Below are positions 1 to 8,695 of a stretch of 23,493 nt of DNA, in pieces. This DNA comes from a virus: positions 1-23,493 of the IMG/VR virus record IMGVR_UViG_3300031658_000135. One strand, given 5' to 3'. Made by a program: the position numbers and the translations under genes. The notes beneath the pieces are model-generated. The model did not search any database and was not told where the DNA came from. It saw only the letters and a list, made by a program, of their open reading frames with translations. Positions within the stretch are counted from its first letter, which is position 1, and each line of letters starts with the position of its first letter.

Positions 1-3000
1 TCCGCTAATCTATCAAGTAGAGACTGTGCATGTGGATCTACAGTAGCTAAGAGTTTGATTACTTTATCTTGAGTACCTATTAGGATATCCCCTAATGTTT
101 TTCTTTTATTATTATTATTATAAGCTTTCCAACGTTTTCTTAATTTAGAAGCTATGTCCGGATCATCAATTAGATCCTTATTCTCATCTAACTCTCTAAA
201 CTGCTGTAACGTATATTCAGGGTTATTTGAGTATAATAATTTCTTTAAAACTGTATTATCTATAGAGCCAAAGATTTTATTTAAAATAGTAGAACTCTCT
301 CCGCCCCACTGTCTCTTAAAGATCTCATTAACTAAAGCTTCTGCCTCTTCCTCACCTTGTATCTTTTCACTGTTTTCTTTTAAACCGTGTAAAACTTTTA
401 GGTCATCTTCTAATTGTTTAACTCTAGCTTGATAACTGTTAAGAGATTTCTTAGTTTTAATTACCGCTTGTTGTAACTTCGTAATAGTTCCACTATGTGC
501 GGCCCTGGCAAGCTCTTGATCCTTTTCACTTTTAACATTATTAGTTAAGAAGCCTTGTAAATCTGCTACAGCTTTCTCTAACTCTTTCTGAATATCTTCT
601 AAAGATTCTGTAGTTTCATTTAATGATGATGTTAAATCCTCACTAACAAATTCTAACGCACTTTGTAAATACTCTTGTACAATGTCATTACCTGTAATAG
701 TTTTTATACCACTCTTAGCTTCTAACATAAAGGATAAGGACTTCTTCTTTATACCTAATTGATGTCCCCCTGCTTCTAGTTCTTTTGCTAAAGCATCTAG
801 TTTATGTTTAATACCTAAAGACTCACTTGTTAAGTTCTGTTCGTCTGCAATTTTTAAATCTAATTCTAACTCTTCTTGTCTTCTGAGTAATTTTAAAGTA
901 TCTAAAGTTGGTAATTGAATTAACACTTCATCAGCCCCGGACTCTACTTTAGTATCTTGAACTAAGAATCTATAAGTCTTAGTACCTTCTTTAGTTTCAT
1001 ATTCAAACTCTACAATGGTTCCTTTGTGTCTTCTATATAATCTTTCTAGGTCTTTATCATTAAGTTTAATTTGACCTTCCTTTAAGTTATGGTCCATTAA
1101 TCTTTGCAGCATCATCTCTGGAGGCGCAACAGGATCCCCCCCTTCAAAGTTTAAAGGCTTTTTCCAACTAGGCTTCCATACTAAATCTTCTTTAAGTTCT
1201 AGTAATTCATTGTACATATTTAAAGCTCTATGTCTTCGAGCTCTTAACTTTCTAGCATCCTTTAATTTTTGAACTACCTCTTCGCTATTTTTAGCATATC
1301 CTGATGGATCACTTTTTTCCCATTCATTTAAATACTCTTGCTCCATAGGGCTTAAGTCTGGGTCTAATGCATTACCTATATTTTGAGATAAGTGTGCTAT
1401 TCTATCTAATATAGCATCTAAATCTTTTCCTAGAGCCTCTTGTTGAGTATCTTTCTCTGAAGGAGATAAAGATTCATTAGAGTTCACTTGATCTATTTTA
1501 GTCTGCAGGTCCTGCTTCTTTTGAAGTAATACACTAAATAATTCTTCTAAATGTGTAGGCTCTGTGAACTCTTTAATACCTAATTTTCTTTTAATTTGCT
1601 GCCCTTCAGGGGAATTCTCCTCTGATTTTTTATATTTAGCAGGCATTCTTTCAGTTACTTTCTTTTGCCTTTCTTTAGATGCTTTTATTTCCTCTTGTGA
1701 AGCCTCCTCTTTATTTTCATATTCAGTTCCTTCTATAGTCCTACCAGTTATAGCCTCTATAGAGTTGATGATCTGGTCCTCTCTTATATCTGCATCCTCA
1801 GATACAGCCATAGCATGTACTATAGCATCCTTTTGACTGCTTCCATAATTCACAAATGACTGATCAACTGTCTGTTTAGTCTTCTTAATAGTTTCAGTTC
1901 TTTTAATCAAAGCGTCCGCTATTTCATTTCTTCGAGTCTCTAACTCAGAGTCAGTAAGATCATTCTTTTCATTGTATAAAAATTGAGCTCTGAATTCTTC
2001 ATTACTCATATTTCTTATCATAGCTACATTATCATGTATTTCACTCTCTAGTCCGGCGTCTAATCTAGAAGCTATGTAATTATAAATTTCATCATTCTCC
2101 GCGTTCTTAAACATCCAAGGACTGTCTATAATAGAAGCAAAATCCTTAGAATCTTGTATAACCTTAGCTCTCACTAGAGTATCAAAGTTCTTTTCGAAAG
2201 CTTCAACAGCAGTTGGATTACTTTCTAATCTTTCTTTTAACCTAGTAATAGCTTTTTGATATTCTTTTCCTTCTCTTACCGCGGCCCAGGCTCCATTCAT
2301 CTGCCACTTCTTCTCATCCTTACCCTCACTGTTCTTATTTCCAGTTCGTACTTTAGTAGGTAATCCCATAGCACCTAATAAGAATCCTATACCTATTTCT
2401 TTCTGCCCTTCTTTAGATCCATAAACATCTGCAAATCTATCATCCATGCTATACAACATTTCTGTTAACATGTCTGTAGCATTTCCATCTCTCTTAGCTT
2501 GATAATAATTCATAGCAGCTGTCTGCCCAGATAAGTCTAATAACTTTTGACCTCCTTCCTCTACAAACCCCTCATATAAAGGAGTCTTAAGTACTCGATA
2601 CGCATTTCTTGCTAGTACTTCTTTTCTCCCTATGTTTTTAAATAACTCTCTATATTCTCCTGCTTTAGTTTTTGCATTATTTATTATAGTTCCTTTTAAG
2701 GTATTCCTAGAAGAGTTGAATCCTTTACCAAATAATTTTGGAAACATCATATAATTACTATACCCTACTAATGCTACATTTCCTGCAAATACTGAATTAG
2801 CAGACTTAGTTGCTATATCTACTAACCCGGCTTTCTGATCTTGGTCAGGCTCTTTACCTCCGTGGTCTTCCTTATAAGCTTCTACTAAATGCTTTAAAGT
2901 TTCATCATAATGATGTCTAGATTCTACACCGGCCTCATACATAGCACCTGTACCTAACTGTCTTAAAGTAGTAAGTCCATTCTTTAATTTCTTAGGATTA

Positions 3001-3809
3001 ATTACCTTATCTTTAAATAATTGTTGAGTAGTTTTATTTGATGTTTTAGCTCCTGAATGTTTCCCAGCTTTGGAAAATAATTGTTTAGCTTTCAACGCTA
3101 CATTACCTGATGCCATACCTGCACTTAAGTATTCTGATAATACAGCTCCTGTAACAAATGATAAGCCATTAGCTACATCATTAGACCAGAAATTTGCAGT
3201 TCCCATGGATCTCCAAAAATTATATTCTTGTTCTTCTTTAGTATAGTGATGAGGAAGTTTATCATCCATCCAATTATTGATATCATCGAGTCCTCTTTGA
3301 AAATCATTATCCCAGAAGTTCTTTGCTGCACTCTCTCCTGGTGTTACTAACCCTCCTAAAAAGGCAGCACCACCATACGCTAGTCCTGCAGTAGAACCTA
3401 TAACATTAGTTCCCACTTTGGTAACAAATTTAGGTAATGCATACTTAAACTTTTCCCCAGTGGTTTGACCATAAGCCCTTAAGTCATCAGCATCATCTGA
3501 TATAAAAGAAAAAGGACGATCTATATAATCAGCATAATCATCGTAGTTAACATCATTCAACGTCTTACCCATAACAGGAGCTGCTGATTGTGTCTTAATT
3601 TTATGCTCTAAATCAGAGTCTCCTTCAGCAGGGGTTGAGATCTCTCTACTCGCCTCGACAGCTAACTGCTCTAAGTATTTTAAATTCTCAGCTGATATAT
3701 CATCATCTTTAGCGGGAGAATTATCTACCAAACTATTAACATCTAGTATTGAATCATCTCCGGGCTTTAATAAGCCATCTGTATTTGCTACTCCTAAACT
3801 TTGTCCCAT
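1..3809 (-). CDS. Large crAss-like virion cargo protein, C-terminus beyond window
   Basis: This is an open reading frame of at least 1269 codons that runs off the left edge, so the C-terminus is missing. It starts at the ATG whose first base is 3809, which overlaps the TAA of the upstream cargo gene by one base (TAATG). The N-terminal 110 residues are acidic. A Gly/Ala-rich hydrophobic stretch follows at about residues 137-152, then aromatic signatures: AKNFWDND around W166, LPHHYTKEE near 185, and FWRSMGTANFWSND with W199 and W208. EGFVEEGGQ lies near residue 410. From about residue 480 the protein is mostly charged helix and probable coiled coil, with many E/K/L-rich heptad-like runs. The FWDN, FWxND and EGxxEExxQ signatures match, from memory, the very long proteins next to the virion RNA polymerase in crAss-like phages. 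I infer a protein packaged in the capsid and ejected with DNA. No polymerase catalytic motif is visible in the part present. Confidence 0.7.
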   Translation of the reverse strand, partial: MGQSLGVANTDGLLKPGDDSILDVNSLVDNSPAKDDDISAENLKYLEQLAVEASREISTPAEGDSDLEHKIKTQSAAPVMGKTLNDVNYDDYADYIDRPFSFISDDADDLRAYGQTTGEKFKYALPKFVTKVGTNVIGSTAGLAYGGAAFLGGLVTPGESAAKNFWDNDFQRGLDDINNWMDDKLPHHYTKEEQEYNFWRSMGTANFWSNDVANGLSFVTGAVLSEYLSAGMASGNVALKAKQLFSKAGKHSGAKTSNKTTQQLFKDKVINPKKLKNGLTTLRQLGTGAMYEAGVESRHHYDETLKHLVEAYKEDHGGKEPDQDQKAGLVDIATKSANSVFAGNVALVGYSNYMMFPKLFGKGFNSSRNTLKGTIINNAKTKAGEYRELFKNIGRKEVLARNAYRVLKTPLYEGFVEEGGQKLLDLSGQTAAMNYYQAKRDGNATDMLTEMLYSMDDRFADVYGSKEGQKEIGIGFLLGAMGLPTKVRTGNKNSEGKDEKKWQMNGAWAAVREGKEYQKAITRLKERLESNPTAVEAFEKNFDTLVRAKVIQDSKDFASIIDSPWMFKNAENDEIYNYIASRLDAGLESEIHDNVAMIRNMSNEEFRAQFLYNEKNDLTDSELETRRNEIADALIKRTETIKKTKQTVDQSFVNYGSSQKDAIVHAMAVSEDADIREDQIINSIEAITGRTIEGTEYENKEEASQEEIKASKERQKKVTERMPAKYKKSEENSPEGQQIKRKLGIKEFTEPTHLEELFSVLLQKKQDLQTKIDQVNSNESLSPSEKDTQQEALGKDLDAILDRIAHLSQNIGNALDPDLSPMEQEYLNEWEKSDPSGYAKNSEEVVQKLKDARKLRARRHRALNMYNELLELKEDLVWKPSWKKPLNFEGGDPVAPPEMMLQRLMDHNLKEGQIKLNDKDLERLYRRHKGTIVEFEYETKEGTKTYRFLVQDTKVESGADEVLIQLPTLDTLKLLRRQEELELDLKIADEQNLTSESLGIKHKLDALAKELEAGGHQLGIKKKSLSFMLEAKSGIKTITGNDIVQEYLQSALEFVSEDLTSSLNETTESLEDIQKELEKAVADLQGFLTNNVKSEKDQELARAAHSGTITKLQQAVIKTKKSLNSYQARVKQLEDDLKVLHGLKENSEKIQGEEEAEALVNEIFKRQWGGESSTILNKIFGSIDNTVLKKLLYSNNPEYTLQQFRELDENKDLIDDPDIASKLRKRWKAYNNNNKRKTLGDILIGTQDKVIKLLATVDPHAQSLLDRLA

Positions 3810-6118
3810 TATCTATATACATTATCGTTAACGATCAATCCGGTATTCGGATCAAATAAATACATGTCTATTAATCTATTCACTTCTGCAGCATTTGCTG
3901 GTTTACCTTTATGTTTTTCATATGCAGCTATTTTATCTTCCATTGATTTATTAACCTCTGGGATAGTAAAATATAAAGTTCTCAATGAAGACTTCATCAC
4001 AGCTTCCTGCGTCTGAGGATTCATATTATCATTTTTTGCTACCTGTACTACAGATTGCATAACAGCATTTGCAACTTGCGAATATGTAGCATTAGGAGTA
4101 TTACTTAATTGTTGTACTACATTCTCCATTAATGTAATATTACCTAATCCTAGTTCATCAGACACACTCTCCATGATACCAAATAACTCAGAATCATTAC
4201 CTTGCTTAGCTTCTACTAGCGCCGTCTTACCAGTAGGTGTTGTAACTACCATCCTAGTAGGAGTATTATGCATTAAACTAGGAGCAACAATTTTATTAAA
4301 CTTTAAAGCTCCTGTAGATTTCTTATCTTTATCATCATATATATAACTATTATGTACCGGACTCCCTTCAGGTGCACCTAACACACGGAAGTTATCCATA
4401 GTAACATTATTATGTGACATAATAGTATTAACATTATTAGAAGCTGCTTTACCTTCTTTGGCAAATGACATTGTATAAGAATTACCTTCAAACACATCCC
4501 CATCATAATCCGCAAACTTATCAGAGATACCATCCCCATTAAATTTATCACTGGTTCCTTCAGCGTCTCCTACCTTATAATCATAATATTGCTCTGCCAT
4601 TAATTTCAATCTAGGTATATCTTTCTCTGTATAATTTGTACCTAGATGCATATTCACAAATTTAATATCTTCTACTGTCTCTAATAATTGACCTTTTTCA
4701 AATCCTTCAGGTCTTAATGTGTCTCTTACATTTCCATAATCAAACATAGAAGTTATACCCTTGTAAGCTAAATAACCTAAAGCCGTACCTACTGCTACTG
4801 GCGCGGAATATTTAGCAAAGCTTTTACCAACACCTTTAATCATACTTCCTCCAATACCTTCCATTATTTTCTTACCTCCTACATATTGTAATCCTCTCCC
4901 AAACATAGTTCCACCTACAGCTTCACCTCCAGTCTCTCCCGCTAGTGTTCCCCACTCTACATCTTTTTGTAAGTAGAAATCTGGTAAAACACGATCATCA
5001 GTTAAATACTTAACAAAGGTACCAAAAGCTTTATCGTGACCTCCCTTATCTTTACTCCCTTTCCACATCTCTATTTCATACTGATTAGCTATAGCAGCCT
5101 CTTCTTTAGTTAGAGTACCATTCTTAACCATAGACATAATAGTATTATCATGTATCTCTTGTAAATCCTTAGCCTTCTGCATATCCCCAGACTTCATAGC
5201 ATCCATCTGTTTAGTGTATAAATCTAATAACTTAGATGTAGACATATCTGACTCTAAAACATCATTAACATTAACAGCAGTATATCCTACCTCCATAGCA
5301 GCCTTAGATACATTTTTATATTTATCTAATAATGTAGAACTAGATTGTCCTCCTACTCCTCCTCCTTTACCTGTATTATGAATATACTGATTAGTAAAAC
5401 CTTTGATCCTTGCTATAATATCTCTTTGTGCCATCTTATAACGTTCTTGTTCAGGTATACTTTGATCATACTCAAGCTCCATTAAACGTCTTAAATCTTG
5501 TTGTCCCTCATCACTTTGAGAGTACGTATAATATAAACCTTTAGCTATACCATCGGCCTTTGCAGGGGAAACCCCACTCGCATCGGCTTTAATAGTTTTT
5601 AAAAGTTTACCCATTTTATCTTCATAATCTAATCTAGTCTCCGCACCTGCTTGATAAATATTATCTTCCCATTTACTAGTCGTATCATTATATGCATAAG
5701 AACTATGTGACGCAGCATTAGTTTTACCAAAGTCTAAAACCTTTTTACCTTCCATGGTTTGTTTCTTAATAAATTCTAATTCAGCTTGTCTATTTTCCAT
5801 AGATTTCTTAGCAGCAGCTACACCATCATCAGTTTGTACGGTTGTTACAGCTTCATCTATAGCCATTCCAGCATCTTCCCAGTTACCATTTTTAGCTATA
5901 TCTTTAAGACTATCTTGTACTTTATATTTGACCCTATCTATTAAGTGTTGATCACCCTCTAGAGCTTCCATAGATCCTAATGTAGTTTCAATTAAGTCTT
6001 TCTTAGCTTTATTTTTATCATACCTTTCTGATAGTATACCACTGATCTCTTTAGCACCTGAATCTACATAGGTGTTCATGAAAGGTTTTAATTCGTATCT
6101 ACTATATTTATTAGCCAT
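3809..6118 (-). CDS. crAss-like cargo (internal virion) protein, 769 aa
   Basis: This 769-residue protein lies between two other cargo-type genes, three bases after the previous stop and overlapping the next start by one base. The N-terminus (MANKYSRYELKPFMNTYVD) resembles the N-termini of other crAss-like cargo proteins I recall. Residues 20-350 are largely helical and charged. A Gly-rich, partly hydrophobic segment at about 393-455 contains repeated GG pairs and the stretch APVAVGTALGYLAYKG, a plausible membrane-inserting segment. Residues 520-770 look globular and mixed alpha/beta. There are no cysteines and no signal peptide. I infer a structural protein stored in the head and ejected early in infection. 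No enzyme motif is visible, so the exact role is unknown. Being cysteine-free is in sharp contrast with the Cys-rich repeat protein at the right of the window. Confidence 0.7.
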   Translation of the reverse strand: MANKYSRYELKPFMNTYVDSGAKEISGILSERYDKNKAKKDLIETTLGSMEALEGDQHLIDRVKYKVQDSLKDIAKNGNWEDAGMAIDEAVTTVQTDDGVAAAKKSMENRQAELEFIKKQTMEGKKVLDFGKTNAASHSSYAYNDTTSKWEDNIYQAGAETRLDYEDKMGKLLKTIKADASGVSPAKADGIAKGLYYTYSQSDEGQQDLRRLMELEYDQSIPEQERYKMAQRDIIARIKGFTNQYIHNTGKGGGVGGQSSSTLLDKYKNVSKAAMEVGYTAVNVNDVLESDMSTSKLLDLYTKQMDAMKSGDMQKAKDLQEIHDNTIMSMVKNGTLTKEEAAIANQYEIEMWKGSKDKGGHDKAFGTFVKYLTDDRVLPDFYLQKDVEWGTLAGETGGEAVGGTMFGRGLQYVGGKKIMEGIGGSMIKGVGKSFAKYSAPVAVGTALGYLAYKGITSMFDYGNVRDTLRPEGFEKGQLLETVEDIKFVNMHLGTNYTEKDIPRLKLMAEQYYDYKVGDAEGTSDKFNGDGISDKFADYDGDVFEGNSYTMSFAKEGKAASNNVNTIMSHNNVTMDNFRVLGAPEGSPVHNSYIYDDKDKKSTGALKFNKIVAPSLMHNTPTRMVVTTPTGKTALVEAKQGNDSELFGIMESVSDELGLGNITLMENVVQQLSNTPNATYSQVANAVMQSVVQVAKNDNMNPQTQEAVMKSSLRTLYFTIPEVNKSMEDKIAAYEKHKGKPANAAEVNRLIDMYLFDPNTGLIVNDNVYR

Positions 6119-6121
6119 ATT

Positions 6122-8689
6122 TTATGTTATATATTTATTCCATTCTTCAGAACCTTCTTTAATACCTTGTTTTTTAAGAAGTTCTTTAAGATGTTTTGAT
6201 GCATCATTATATTGAGGATTACCTGATGTTGTAGTTGTTTCTCCGTTATATCTTTCCCAAGCATCTCTATTACCATCTGTTACATTTGCAATAGCTAAAT
6301 CTGTATTATTTTTCTCTCTAGACATTTGCATTGTCATAGCTCCTTGAGTCATCGTATCTAAAGCTTGTAGTTTTCTATCAAATGTAGTAGCATCTGCTCC
6401 TTTGTTAAATTCATTAACATACATTTTATTTTTAGTATTTAACTCAGCTGCATTCCCTTGTGCTCTTGCATTAGTAGTAGAAGCTTCTAAAGCTTTAGTT
6501 TGATTAGTAGCATCTGCATTTAACTTATTAGCAACATTTGTTCCTTCAATATCAACATTAGCTTTAGTCTCTTGTGCATTAATAGCCATCCTTGCTTTAA
6601 ACTTAGAAGTTTGGTTAGCCATCTTATTAGAGATATTACTCATACCACCTCCACTGGTCTGTATAAATTGATCCATGTTAGCTCCATCCATATCTATTGC
6701 TGCACGTTCTGCATTGAAGTTTTTCATTCCTATTTTTTCAGCTTTAATTCTTTCCGCTCTTACAGTAGGAGGAACTATGATATCTGGATTATCCATATAA
6801 TCAGGTTTATCAGTCATTGCTACAGCCGCCGGTAAAAATTGTAACATAGATAAATCTACACCATCCCCCCATCGTTTTCTACCAGATGTTGTAGTTATCT
6901 TTTCATTACCTCCGCCTTCTTCTACAAATGTTTCTTTATTAACATTTTTCTCCTCCTCAGTAGGATTAGATTTCTTACCCATGGATGTTTTACTCCAAGT
7001 AAATTCTCCCATCTTACCATCAATACCTGAAGAACCAGTACCGTGAAATCCACTTTGCTTCACATAATCTTCTTTACTTATACCTGCCTCCTCTAACTTT
7101 GCTTGTAATTCCGGATCATTATCATATGTTGAAGATAGATTATTATTAAATTTATCTTGAAAATCTTTAGTATGCTTAGCAGGATCAAACTCTTCAGGAG
7201 AATTAATACCCATCTCTTTCATTAAGGAAGAATTTCTATTATAGAAATCTGACATATTTGCTTCACTAACTTCTCCATAATAACCTTTACCTCCACCTTT
7301 TTGTGTAGCTGCAATACCTTCATCCCCTAAATCATTAGCTCTATACGAACCGTCTTCACCTCCACCAGTATAACCAGCACCACTATTAGCTTCTTCTATT
7401 TTAGTATAATCTTCTCCAAAAGCATTAAACCTAGGTTTAGATTTATTTGGACTAGTAGTTTTAGCTTCTGTTTTTACTTGCTCCTCACTACTTTCATTTG
7501 GTTCTGGATCGATTCCATTTGGAACTCCATCCCCATCTATATCAGGATCCGAAGAATCTGGTATCCCATCCCCATCAGTGTCTCTAGTAAACTTCTCTAA
7601 ATCTAGACTAAAATCAAACTCTCCTCCTTTTGCATATTTTTTAAACCCTCCAGCTTTAGCAACCATTTCTGGGTTTCTACCAGCTATAATTTCTTGTTCT
7701 CTTGCTAAGGCGTCTTTAGCTTGTTGACTATCTCCATTCTTAACAATTTGTTTATGCCACTCTGCGATAGGAATTCCTCCTTTCTTTAAATGATTAGAGA
7801 AGAAATAATCTTTCTTTTCTCCTCCATCTCTAGCCATAGTCACTTGATCTTGAGTCTCTCCATTTTCTACCTCTGCATTATCTACTAATATACCTGAATT
7901 ACTTCCATTATCTTGTTCATGTGATTGACCTGTATATTCAATTGCATTGGAACCTTCTGCTATAGGAGCAGCTGTTCCTCCTGGTAATGATACGCTTTCT
8001 CCTCCTGCTATAGACTGTTGTACAGCATCCATAGATTGTTCTGGTGCAACACCTCCCTCCTCAAAACTTCTACTTCCATTTTCATTTACTTCCGGATTAG
8101 CTTCAATATAGTTTTGTCTTTCTCTTTCATTATCTTGTGCTTTCCAAGACTCATATCCTCCTTTTAACACGCCGTACCCAGCGCCTCCCATTGTCCCCCA
8201 TTTCCTATTACCCTCCCAAAATGTTTTATTTAACCAACCTGGCACTTCTTTAACTTTATCAGCAACTACATCTTTACCTTTTTTAACAGTCTGTTTAACT
8301 ACTTCCATCTTAGTTTTATCTTTAACAGCTTTCTCTGTGGCCTTCTTTACTACTTTCTTTTTAACGGTATCTTTTACTTTCTTGACTACAATCTTATTAC
8401 CAACCTTAGTTACTATAGGTGCAGCAGCTAATGCTAATTTACTCAGGCCTACACCTTGACCAATACCCGGTATTATAGTTGTAGCATTCACACCAGTATT
8501 AATAGCGTGCTCTTTAGCAGCCGCATCATCACCGATAAGTTTATTATATCCCGATCTAGTAGCAGATACCCCCGTATTAACTATATCTGGTATAGCACCC
8601 CAACCAGGTACTAGCCCAGCACCGGTTAATACATTCTGAGCATTATCCCAAAACTTAGTTGTTTTTGATTTTTTTTGTTTTTTTGCCAT
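6122..8689 (-). CDS. crAss-like cargo protein with TSP3-like calcium-binding motif, 855 aa
   Basis: The protein is modular. Residues 1-15 are Lys-rich. Residues 20-95 are Gly/Ala-rich and hydrophobic, with the turns GLVPGWGAIPDIV and TTIIPGIGQGVG. Residues 95-150 form a Lys/Val-rich amphipathic run related to the octad repeats of the preceding gene. Residues 255-345 carry a block I recognise from crAss-like cargo proteins: SHEQDNGSNSGILVDNAEVE, then DYFFSNHL, then an Ala/Gln-rich helix. Residues 369-396 hold two consecutive DxDxDGxPD calcium-loop motifs of thrombospondin type 3 type. Residues 478-570 end in IDGKMGEFTWSKT, which is reminiscent of the DGxxGxxT signature of peptidoglycan-binding domains, although this is weak. 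Residues 690-800 are a polar, Ala/Asn/Thr-rich helix. Spacing to the neighbours is six and three bases. I infer a multi-domain virion protein ejected with the genome; no catalytic site is evident. Confidence 0.7.
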   Translation of the reverse strand: MAKKQKKSKTTKFWDNAQNVLTGAGLVPGWGAIPDIVNTGVSATRSGYNKLIGDDAAAKEHAINTGVNATTIIPGIGQGVGLSKLALAAAPIVTKVGNKIVVKKVKDTVKKKVVKKATEKAVKDKTKMEVVKQTVKKGKDVVADKVKEVPGWLNKTFWEGNRKWGTMGGAGYGVLKGGYESWKAQDNERERQNYIEANPEVNENGSRSFEEGGVAPEQSMDAVQQSIAGGESVSLPGGTAAPIAEGSNAIEYTGQSHEQDNGSNSGILVDNAEVENGETQDQVTMARDGGEKKDYFFSNHLKKGGIPIAEWHKQIVKNGDSQQAKDALAREQEIIAGRNPEMVAKAGGFKKYAKGGEFDFSLDLEKFTRDTDGDGIPDSSDPDIDGDGVPNGIDPEPNESSEEQVKTEAKTTSPNKSKPRFNAFGEDYTKIEEANSGAGYTGGGEDGSYRANDLGDEGIAATQKGGGKGYYGEVSEANMSDFYNRNSSLMKEMGINSPEEFDPAKHTKDFQDKFNNNLSSTYDNDPELQAKLEEAGISKEDYVKQSGFHGTGSSGIDGKMGEFTWSKTSMGKKSNPTEEEKNVNKETFVEEGGGNEKITTTSGRKRWGDGVDLSMLQFLPAAVAMTDKPDYMDNPDIIVPPTVRAERIKAEKIGMKNFNAERAAIDMDGANMDQFIQTSGGGMSNISNKMANQTSKFKARMAINAQETKANVDIEGTNVANKLNADATNQTKALEASTTNARAQGNAAELNTKNKMYVNEFNKGADATTFDRKLQALDTMTQGAMTMQMSREKNNTDLAIANVTDGNRDAWERYNGETTTTSGNPQYNDASKHLKELLKKQGIKEGSEEWNKYIT
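7502..7582 (-). repeat. Thrombospondin type 3-like calcium-binding repeat in the 855-aa cargo gene
   Basis: Residues 370-396 read DTDGDGIPDSSDPDIDGDGV followed by PNGIDPE. This holds two copies of the DxDxDGxPD loop that binds calcium in thrombospondin type 3 repeats and in secreted bacterial proteins. The acidic spacing is intact in both copies. The motif is common in Bacteroidota surface and secreted proteins but unexpected in an internal virion protein. Confidence 0.8.
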
Positions 8690-8695
8690 AGTTTC

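Noticed and set aside
3801-4016. Plus-strand open frames such as 3801-4016, 1564-1836, 20043-20330 and 21647-21967
   Set aside because: All are antisense to well supported minus-strand genes, short, and without recognisable domains. They follow from codon bias of the opposite strand.
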